From: Actinomycetes bacterium
GTDB lineage: Bacteria; Actinomycetota; Actinomycetes; Actinomycetales; Cellulomonadaceae
Reading direction: 5' to 3'
NCBI GenBank assembly: GCA_023401045.1
Contig: JAEXEM010000248.1
Coordinates: 1-6,670, forward strand
DNA: 6,670 bases
How positions within the stretch are numbered: position 1 is the first letter of the stretch; each line of letters opens with the position of its first letter. Made by a program: the position numbers and the translations under genes. The notes beneath the pieces are model-generated. The model saw only the letters and a list, made by a program, of their open reading frames with translations. It did not search any database and had not been told where the DNA came from. Shown here piece after piece: positions 1 through 5,771 of the stretch.

Positions 1-1676
1 TCGTCGCGTTCGCGGGCAGGCTCGTCTACCTCCAGGGCCTCGCCGGCCCCGAGATCGCCGAGCAGGCACGCGCCGCGCGCATGACGACGTACGCCGTCAT
101 CGGCGCGCGCGGCGAGATCACCGACGCCGACGGCGTGGTCCTCGCCACGTCCGTCGAGCGGTACAACGTCGTCGCCAACCAGGTCCTCGTCGAGCGGTAC
201 CGCGGACGCGGCGCGGACGGCCTCGACGGCGCCGCGGGCGTCGCCGGCCGGCTCGCGCCGGTGCTCGGCCTCGACACCGCCGAGCTCGGCGGCCGCCTCG
301 TCGGCGACCGCGGCTGGGTCGTCATCGCACGCAACGTCCTGCCCGAGGTCGCCCGGGAGGTCCGCTCGCTGCGGCTCGACGGGATCTCGGTGGAGAAGGT
401 CGCCGACCGGGTCTACCCCAAGGGCACGGTGGCGGGGAACCTCGTCGGCTTCGTCAACTCCAACGGCCAGGGCCTGCAGGGCCTGGAGTCCGCGCTCGAC
501 GAGCAGCTGCGCGGCACCCAGGGGCAGGAGAGCTACGAGCGCGGGAAGGGCGGCCAGCCGATCCCCGGCGGTGCCAGCGAGTCCGCGCCCGCGCGCGACG
601 GCCGCTCGGTGCGCCTCACCATCCGCTCCGACCTGCAGTGGAAGGCGGAGGAGGAGCTGCGACGCCAGATCGCCGCGACGCAGGCCGACGGCGGTGCCGT
701 CGTCGTCATGCGGCCCGACACCGGTGAGATCCTCGCGCTCGCCGAGTCGCTGCCGTTCGACCCGAACTCACCGGGCGACCTCGCGAGCACCGCGCTGTCG
801 AAGAGCGTCTCGGACGTCTTCGAGCCCGGCTCGACGGGCAAGGTCATCACGATGGCGGCCGCGCTCGAGGAGGGACTCGTCACACCCGACGAGCGTTTCG
901 AGGTCGCCGACCGGCTGACGACACCCAACGGCCAGACCTTCAAGGACTCGCACGACCACCCCGTGCAGAAGCTCACGGCGACCGGGATCTTCGCCGAGTC
1001 GTCGAACACCGGGACGATCCAGATCGGCGAGCGGCTCTCGCTCGAGCAGCGGCACGCGTACATGACGTCGTTCGGCTTCGGCAGCAGGACGGGCATCGAG
1101 ATGCCGGGGGAGTCCGCGGGCATCCTGCGGCCCTGGCAGGAGTGGGACGGCCGCTCCCGGTACGCCGTCCTCTTCGGCCAGGCGGTGTCGGTCAACGCGC
1201 TGCAGGCGACGAGCGTCTTCGCGACGATCGCCAACGGCGGCGTGCGTGTGACGCCGCACCTCGTCGCCGGCTGGACCGACCCCGACGGCACGTTCGAGCC
1301 GCGCGCGGGCACCGAGGGGACGCGGGTCGTCTCGGAGCAGACCGCGGCGACGGTGCTGTCGATGATGGAGAGCGTCGTCGACGACGGCACCGGCGCGAAC
1401 GCCGCCATCCCCGGGTACCGCGTCGCCGGGAAGACCGGGACGGCGCAGCGCTTCGAGCCGGGCCGCATCGGCATCACGGCGTCGTTCATCGGCGTCGCGC
1501 CGGCGGACGACCCCCAGGTCGTCACCGCGGTCATCGTCCACGAGCCGCGCACGACGACCTACGGCGGCACGGTGGCCGCCCCTGTCTTCTCCAAGGTGAC
1601 CCAGTACGCCCTCCAGCAGCTCGGCGTGGCGCCCTCGGGGGTGCCCGCGTCGCTGCCGCCGACGACGTGGCAGTGA
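1..1676 (+). CDS. ftsI: Septal peptidoglycan transpeptidase FtsI (class B PBP, PBP3-like), 5' partial
   Basis: Class B penicillin-binding protein that cross-links peptidoglycan at the division septum, anchored in the membrane with its catalytic domain outside. The reading frame is open from base 3 (557 codons visible) and continues past the left edge. An ATG at 81 is not the true start: the codons before it read VAFAGRLVYLQGL, the end of the N-terminal membrane anchor, followed by the usual charged linker. The RGEITDADG motif of the pedestal begins at 108 and the dimerisation region runs to about 600. The penicillin-binding domain has all three active-site motifs: STGK at 831-842 (nucleophile Ser), SSN at 999-1007 and KTGT at 1431-1442. 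No PASTA repeats follow; the protein ends in a short Pro-rich tail. murE lies 23 bases downstream, and ftsL or mraW would be expected upstream. The family is clear; the septal assignment rests on the dcw context. Confidence 0.96.
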   Translation, partial: VAFAGRLVYLQGLAGPEIAEQARAARMTTYAVIGARGEITDADGVVLATSVERYNVVANQVLVERYRGRGADGLDGAAGVAGRLAPVLGLDTAELGGRLVGDRGWVVIARNVLPEVAREVRSLRLDGISVEKVADRVYPKGTVAGNLVGFVNSNGQGLQGLESALDEQLRGTQGQESYERGKGGQPIPGGASESAPARDGRSVRLTIRSDLQWKAEEELRRQIAATQADGGAVVVMRPDTGEILALAESLPFDPNSPGDLASTALSKSVSDVFEPGSTGKVITMAAALEEGLVTPDERFEVADRLTTPNGQTFKDSHDHPVQKLTATGIFAESSNTGTIQIGERLSLEQRHAYMTSFGFGSRTGIEMPGESAGILRPWQEWDGRSRYAVLFGQAVSVNALQATSVFATIANGGVRVTPHLVAGWTDPDGTFEPRAGTEGTRVVSEQTAATVLSMMESVVDDGTGANAAIPGYRVAGKTGTAQRFEPGRIGITASFIGVAPADDPQVVTAVIVHEPRTTTYGGTVAAPVFSKVTQYALQQLGVAPSGVPASLPPTTWQ

Positions 1677-1678
1677 GC

Positions 1679-1699
1679 GGGAGGGGTAGATTTCTCCTC
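1679..1699 (+). promoter_or_regulatory. Shine-Dalgarno-like tract of murE inside a possible small hairpin
   Basis: GGGAGGGG at 1679-1686 resembles a strong Shine-Dalgarno sequence, but its GGAGG core (1680-1684) lies 15 bases before the murE ATG, longer than usual. GAGGGG (1681-1686) can pair with CTCCTC (1694-1699) in RNA: six pairs, one of them G-U, around the seven-base loop TAGATTT. The second arm ends at the base before the ATG, so a read-through transcript could hide its own ribosome-binding site until a ribosome finishing ftsI (stop at 1674-1676) melts the stem. The pairing is visible in the sequence; the function is inferred. Confidence 0.4.
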
Positions 1700-1700
1700 A
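1687..1700 (+). promoter_or_regulatory. Candidate leaderless promoter (-10 element) for murE
   Basis: TAGATT at 1687-1692 fits the actinobacterial TANNNT -10 consensus. It is followed by seven bases and then the murE ATG at 1700, which is the spacing expected if transcription starts at or next to the A of the start codon. It lies in the only AT-rich patch of the window. No convincing TTGACA-like -35 box is visible 16-19 bases upstream (GACGTG at 1664-1669 is the best-placed hexamer), and there is no TG extension. It may therefore be weak, or a chance match. Confidence 0.4.
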
Positions 1701-3265
1701 TGACGTCCCCTCTGGGTCGGCTGCGCCCTGAGCACCCGCCGGTTCGCAGGGTCGACGACCTCGTCGCCGCGTTCGGTCTCGGCACCCTCGGTGCCGACCC
1801 CGCGGGACGGACGTCGACCGGCGTGTCCATGTCGAGCACGGACGTCGCCCCCGGCGACGTCTTCGTCGCGGTCCCGGGCCTCAAGGTCCACGGCGCGCGG
1901 TTCGCGGCCGACGCCGTCGCGCGCGGCGCGGTCGCGGTGCTCACCGACCCCGAGGGTGTCGGGTTCGCCGGCGACCTCGACGTCCCGGTGCTCGTCGCCG
2001 AGGACCCGCGGGCGCTGGCCGGCCCCGTCGCGGCGTGGGCCTTCGACGACCCGGCGCGCCACCTCGTCACGGTCGGCGTCACCGGCACGAACGGCAAGAC
2101 GACGACGACGTACCTCGTCGACGCCGCCCTGCGAACCCGTCACGAGCGGACGGCGCTGCTCGGCACCGTCGAGCTGCGGATCGGCGAGGACGCCGTCGAG
2201 AGCCCGCGCACGACCGTCGAGGCGCCCGTCCTGCAGTCCCTCGTCGCGCTCGCGCACGAGCGCGGCGCGACGGCGATGACGACCGAGGTCTCCTCGCACG
2301 CGCTCGCGCTCGGGCGGGTCAACGGGCTCGTCTTCGACGTCGTCGCGTTCACCAACCTCCAGCGCGACCACCTCGACTTCCACGGTGACATGGAGGGCTA
2401 CTTCCGCGACAAGGAGCGGCTCTTCGCGCCCGAGCAGGCCCGGCGCGGCGTCGTCGTCGTCGACGACGTCTGGGGCCAGCGGCTCGCCGACGAGTCCCCG
2501 ATCCCGGTCGAGACCGTGAGCACGCACGTCGGGTCGCGGTGCGAGGCGTACGCCGACTGGTCCGTCGTCGAGGCCGACATCGGTCTCGACGGCGTGGGCT
2601 CGCGCTTCGTCCTGCGCGGCCCGGACGGCGTGCGGCACGAGGCGCACAGCCCGCTGCCCGGTCTCGTCAACGTCTCGAACGCGGCCCTCGCCATCGTCGT
2701 CGCGCACGCCGCCGGCGTGCCGCTCGAGGACGCGGTGCGCGGCGTCGCCGGCGCGCACGCCATCCCCGGGCGCATGGAGCGGGTCGTCGAGCGCGGCGAC
2801 GGCTGGCCGCTGTGCCTCGTCGACTACGCCCACACGCCCGAGGCGCTCGAGCTCGCGCTCGACGCCGTGCGCCCCATCACGCCCGGCCGGCTGCTGCTCG
2901 TCCTCGGCTCCGACGGCGACCGCGACCGCGGCAAGCGCCCGCTGCTCGGCGAGGTCGCGGGCCGGCTCGCCGACGTCGTCGTCGTCACCGACGAGAACCC
3001 GCGCTCGGAGGACCCCGCGTCCATCCGGGCGGCCGTGCTCGACGGGGTGCGCCGGGCGCGCCCCGACCTGGCCGACGTGCACGAGGCCACGAGCCGCGCG
3101 CAGGCCATCCGCGACGCCCTCGCCCTGGCAGGACCTGACGACACCGTCATCGTCACCGGCAAGGGCCACGAACCGACCCAGGAGATCGCCGGGGTGTTCC
3201 ACCGCTACAACGACCGTGACGTGTTCCTCGCCGCTCGTGCCGAGCGCTCGGGACAGCACGCGTGA
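1700..3265 (+). CDS. murE: UDP-MurNAc-L-Ala-D-Glu:diamino acid ligase MurE
   Basis: Cytoplasmic ATP-dependent Mur ligase of 521 residues that adds the third, diamino acid residue of the stem peptide. The ATG at 1700 is chosen because it is the first start after the ftsI stop and gives a normal N-terminus; the frame stays open upstream only as an ftsI shadow. The N-terminal UDP-binding domain covers about residues 1-115. The central ATPase has TGTNGKTT at 128-135 (K133 is the P-loop Lys), TEVSSHA from T195, NLQRDHLDFHG from N219, and K238 in RDKERLF as the expected carbamylated Lys. The C-terminal domain has GDRDRGKRP (R408), the selectivity motif DENPR (431-435) and GKGHE (487-491). The DSR motif near the N-terminus reads SST (45-47). 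NPR with GKGHE resembles meso-diaminopimelate enzymes, but E432 replaces the usual Asp, so the amino acid added (meso-Dap, L-Lys or L-Orn) is left open. The end overlaps murF by four bases. Confidence 0.96.
   Translation: MTSPLGRLRPEHPPVRRVDDLVAAFGLGTLGADPAGRTSTGVSMSSTDVAPGDVFVAVPGLKVHGARFAADAVARGAVAVLTDPEGVGFAGDLDVPVLVAEDPRALAGPVAAWAFDDPARHLVTVGVTGTNGKTTTTYLVDAALRTRHERTALLGTVELRIGEDAVESPRTTVEAPVLQSLVALAHERGATAMTTEVSSHALALGRVNGLVFDVVAFTNLQRDHLDFHGDMEGYFRDKERLFAPEQARRGVVVVDDVWGQRLADESPIPVETVSTHVGSRCEAYADWSVVEADIGLDGVGSRFVLRGPDGVRHEAHSPLPGLVNVSNAALAIVVAHAAGVPLEDAVRGVAGAHAIPGRMERVVERGDGWPLCLVDYAHTPEALELALDAVRPITPGRLLLVLGSDGDRDRGKRPLLGEVAGRLADVVVVTDENPRSEDPASIRAAVLDGVRRARPDLADVHEATSRAQAIRDALALAGPDDTVIVTGKGHEPTQEIAGVFHRYNDRDVFLAARAERSGQHA
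3240..3261 (+). promoter_or_regulatory. murF translation start region: weak GGGA site and 12-bp palindrome
   Basis: The only Shine-Dalgarno-like bases before the murF GTG (3262) are GGGA at 3250-3253, with an eight-base spacer. They overlap CCGAGCGCTCGG (3240-3251), a perfect palindrome inside the variable C-terminal codons of murE. Together with the GTGA stop/start overlap, the weak site suggests murF is translated mainly by ribosomes coming off murE. Whether the palindrome forms a four-pair hairpin in RNA is uncertain. Confidence 0.3.
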
Positions 3266-4692
3266 TCGCGCTCACGGCGGCCGAGATCGCGGCCGCGACG
3301 AGCGGCCGCCTGTCCGGGGTCGAGCCCGCGCAGGTCGTCGCGGGTCCCGTCGTCGTCGACTCGCGGGAGGTGCTGCCGGGCGGTCTGTTCGTCGCCCTGC
3401 CCGGTGAGCACGTCGACGGGCACGACTACGCGTCTGCGGCCGTCGCCGCCGGCGCCTCCCTCGTCCTCACGTCGCGGGCCCTCGACGGCGTCCCGTGCGT
3501 CGTCGTCGACGACGTCGAGCGCGCGCTCGGCGACCTCGCGCGCGACGTGCTCGTCCGACTCCGGGAGGCCGCGCAGGAGCCCGGCGGCAGCGGGCTGCGC
3601 GTCATCGGGGTGACCGGCTCGGTGGGCAAGACGACGACGAAGGACGTCCTCGCCCAGCTCTGCGGGTCGGTCGGCCCGACCGTGGCGCCCGTCCGCTCGT
3701 TCAACAACGAGATCGGCCTGCCGCTCACCGTGCTGCGCGCCGACGAGCAGACCCGCTTCCTCGTCCTCGAGATGGGTGCGAGCGGCCCGGGCCACCTCAC
3801 CTACCTCACCGACATCGCACCGCCGGACGTCGCGGTCGTCCTCGTCGTCGGGCACGCGCACCTCGGCGGCTTCGGCGGCACGGTCGAGGACGTCGCCCGG
3901 GCGAAGTCCGAGATCGTCACCGGTCTCGTGCCCGGCGGTGTCGCCGTCCTCAACGCCGACGACCACCGTGTCCGGGCGATGGCCGCCGCCGCACCGGGCC
4001 CGGTCGTGCTCTTCGGCGTCGCGCCGGACGCCGCGGTGCGCGCGCTCGACCAGCGGCTCGACGGCCTGGGCCGGGCGAGCTTCACGCTCGTCGAGGCCGA
4101 CGCCGAGGGCACGGTCGAGCGCCCCGTCACGCTGCGGCTCGTCGGGGAGCACCACGTCCACAACGCGCTCGCCGCGGCGGCGGCGGCACGTGCCGTCGGC
4201 ATCGGGATCGACGACGTCGCCGCCGGCCTGTCGGCCGCGGACGCGCTGTCGCCGCACCGCATGCACGTCGTCGACCGTCCCGACGGCGTCACCGTCGTCG
4301 ACGACTCGTACAACGCCAACCCCGACTCGATGCGTGCGGCGCTCAAGGCGCTCGCCGTCATCGCCGGGCGCGAGCGCCGCTCGGTCGCCGTGCTCGGCGA
4401 GATGCTCGAGCTCGGCGAGGGCTCGCGCGCCGCGCACGACGCGATCGGCCGGCTCGTCGTCCGGCTCAACATCGACCTCACGGTCGTCGTCGGCGACGGC
4501 GCGCGCGCCATCCGGGACGGCGCCAACCACGAGGGCTCCTGGGGTGACGAGGTCGTCCTCGCCGACGACGTCGACGCCGCGGCCGCCTTCCTCGCCGAGG
4601 AGCTGCGTCCCGGTGACGTCGTCCTCGTGAAGTCGTCGTTCGGTGCAGGCCTGTGGCGCCTCGGCGACCGGCTCGTGGAGGCCGGCGCATGA
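3262..4692 (+). CDS. murF: UDP-MurNAc-tripeptide:D-Ala-D-Ala ligase MurF
   Basis: Cytoplasmic Mur ligase of 476 residues, normal for the family, that completes the UDP-MurNAc-pentapeptide by adding D-alanyl-D-alanine with ATP. The GTG start at 3262 overlaps the murE stop (GTGA) and gives the expected N-terminus [15 protein letters not shown]. The N-terminal domain has [17 protein letters not shown]. The central ATPase has [10 protein letters not shown] at 118-127 (K123), NNEIGLPLT, which helps bind the nucleotide substrate, and LEMGASG (E170). The C-terminal domain includes [11 protein letters not shown]. Three family signature positions deviate: V195 where N(I/V)GxAH normally has Asn, HHVHN where HNxxN is usual, and F460 in KSSF where KGSR or KSSR is usual. 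The remaining motifs and the context make a working MurF far more likely than a decayed one. murF ends by overlapping mraY by four bases. Confidence 0.96.
   Translation: MIALTAAEIAAATSGRLSGVEPAQVVAGPVVVDSREVLPGGLFVALPGEHVDGHDYASAAVAAGASLVLTSRALDGVPCVVVDDVERALGDLARDVLVRLREAAQEPGGSGLRVIGVTGSVGKTTTKDVLAQLCGSVGPTVAPVRSFNNEIGLPLTVLRADEQTRFLVLEMGASGPGHLTYLTDIAPPDVAVVLVVGHAHLGGFGGTVEDVARAKSEIVTGLVPGGVAVLNADDHRVRAMAAAAPGPVVLFGVAPDAAVRALDQRLDGLGRASFTLVEADAEGTVERPVTLRLVGEHHVHNALAAAAAARAVGIGIDDVAAGLSAADALSPHRMHVVDRPDGVTVVDDSYNANPDSMRAALKALAVIAGRERRSVAVLGEMLELGEGSRAAHDAIGRLVVRLNIDLTVVVGDGARAIRDGANHEGSWGDEVVLADDVDAAAAFLAEELRPGDVVLVKSSFGAGLWRLGDRLVEAGA
4677..4681 (+). promoter_or_regulatory. Ribosome-binding site of mraY
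   Basis: GGAGG lies inside the last codons of murF, with a seven-base spacer to the ATG at 4689. It is the best-placed Shine-Dalgarno sequence in the window. It decides the mraY start in favour of 4689 over an in-frame GTG at 4653, which lies deeper within murF and would add 12 Arg-rich residues not typical of MraY. Confidence 0.75.
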
Positions 4693-5771
4693 GGGCCGTC
4701 CTGCTGTCCGGCGGCGTGTCGATGCTCATCGCGCTGCTCGGCACCCCGCTGTTCATCCGCTTCCTCGTGCGCCGCCAGTACGGGCAGTTCATCCGCCAGG
4801 ACGGGCCGACCGCGCACTTCACCAAGCGCGGCACGCCGACGATGGGCGGTGTCGTCATCATCGGCGCCACCCTCATCGGGTGGGGCGTCGGCCTGCTGCT
4901 CACCGGCACGAGACCGAGCGCGTCCGCGCTGCTCACGCTCTTCCTCATGACGGGCCTGGGTGTCGTCGGGTTCCTCGACGACTTCATCAAGATCTCCCGC
5001 CAGCGCTCGCTCGGGCTCAGCCCGCTGTGGAAGATCGTCGGGCAGGGCATCGTCGGCGTCGCGTTCTCCGTGCTCGCGCTGCAGTTCCCCAACGAGCAGT
5101 TCCGCACACCGGCGTCGACGCGGATCTCCTTCATCCGCGACACCGGGATCGACCTCGCGTTCGCCGGGCCGGCCCTCGGGCTCGTCCTGTTCGTCGTGTG
5201 GGCGAACTTCCTCATCACCGCGTGGTCGAACGCCGTCAACCTCACCGACGGTCTCGACGGGCTCGCGACGGGCGTCTCGCTCATCGTCTTCGGCGCCTAC
5301 GTCGTCGTCGGCGTGTGGCAGTTCAACCAGACGTGCCAGTCGGTGCTCTCGGCCGGGCCGCGCTGCTACGAGACGCGCGACCCGCTCGCGCTCGCCGTCG
5401 TCGCGGCCGCCATCACCGGCTCGCTGTTCGGGTTCCTGTGGTGGAACGCGAGCCCCGCGAAGATCTTCATGGGCGACACGGGCTCGCTCGCGCTCGGCGG
5501 TGCGCTCGCGGCCCTGACGATCCTCACCCGCACCGAGATCCTCGGGGCGATCATCGGCGGTCTGTTCGTCCTCATCGTGCTGTCGGACGTCATCCAGATC
5601 GGCTTCTTCAAGATGACCGGCAGACGCGTGTTCAAGATGGCGCCGCTGCACCACCACTTCGAGCTGTCGGGGTGGGGCGAGGTGACGATCGTCATCCGGT
5701 TCTGGATCATCGCGGGGCTCTTCGTCGCCCTCGGGGTCGGCATCTTCTACGCGGAGTGGGTGGCGCAGTAG
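4689..5771 (+). CDS. mraY: Phospho-MurNAc-pentapeptide translocase MraY
   Basis: Polytopic membrane enzyme of 360 residues, the usual MraY length. It transfers phospho-MurNAc-pentapeptide from UDP to undecaprenyl phosphate, making lipid I on the cytoplasmic face. Signature motifs are complete: GTPTMGG (48-54), the Asp pair in LDDFIK (D97, D98), NLTDGLDG (184-191), GDTGS (262-266) and the HHHFE box (321-325). About ten hydrophobic segments can be read, among them roughly 2-24, 52-72, 76-95, 108-128, 156-178, 194-212, 233-252, 268-287, 289-310 and 338-357, so both termini should face outside as in known MraY structures. The only two cysteines, C216 and C226, lie in the loop between segments six and seven, expected to be extracellular. 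The ATG overlaps the murF stop (ATGA). The gene ends in TAG, whereas the three upstream genes end in TGA, and murD follows with no gap. Confidence 0.97.
   Translation: MRAVLLSGGVSMLIALLGTPLFIRFLVRRQYGQFIRQDGPTAHFTKRGTPTMGGVVIIGATLIGWGVGLLLTGTRPSASALLTLFLMTGLGVVGFLDDFIKISRQRSLGLSPLWKIVGQGIVGVAFSVLALQFPNEQFRTPASTRISFIRDTGIDLAFAGPALGLVLFVVWANFLITAWSNAVNLTDGLDGLATGVSLIVFGAYVVVGVWQFNQTCQSVLSAGPRCYETRDPLALAVVAAAITGSLFGFLWWNASPAKIFMGDTGSLALGGALAALTILTRTEILGAIIGGLFVLIVLSDVIQIGFFKMTGRRVFKMAPLHHHFELSGWGEVTIVIRFWIIAGLFVALGVGIFYAEWVAQ

Noticed and set aside
81..83. ATG at 81 as the start of ftsI
   Set aside because: The frame is open to base 3 and the preceding residues match the end of the FtsI membrane anchor and linker. 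Starting at 81 would remove the anchor.
1142..1699. Upstream extension of murE by 186 codons into ftsI
   Set aside because: The extension is Arg-rich shadow translation of the ftsI transpeptidase domain. A normal MurE N-terminus begins at the ATG at 1700.
1677..1699. Intrinsic terminator after ftsI
   Set aside because: The small inverted repeat is followed by the murE ATG and no T run. It fits a translation-control element better than a terminator.
1559..3259. A 566-codon minus-strand open frame opposite murE
   Set aside because: Same cause: it is in register with murE codons, has low-complexity Arg/Asp/Val/Gly composition, and carries no known motif.
1373..3514. The same 14-bp palindrome CGTCGTCGACGACG at 1373-1386 (ftsI), 2455-2468 (murE) and 3501-3514 (murF), with a 12-bp core at 4294-4305
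   Set aside because: Every copy is read in the same phase as Val-Val-Asp-Asp using the preferred codons GTC and GAC. Codon bias explains it without a binding site, although a genome-wide count against codon-shuffled genes would settle the matter.
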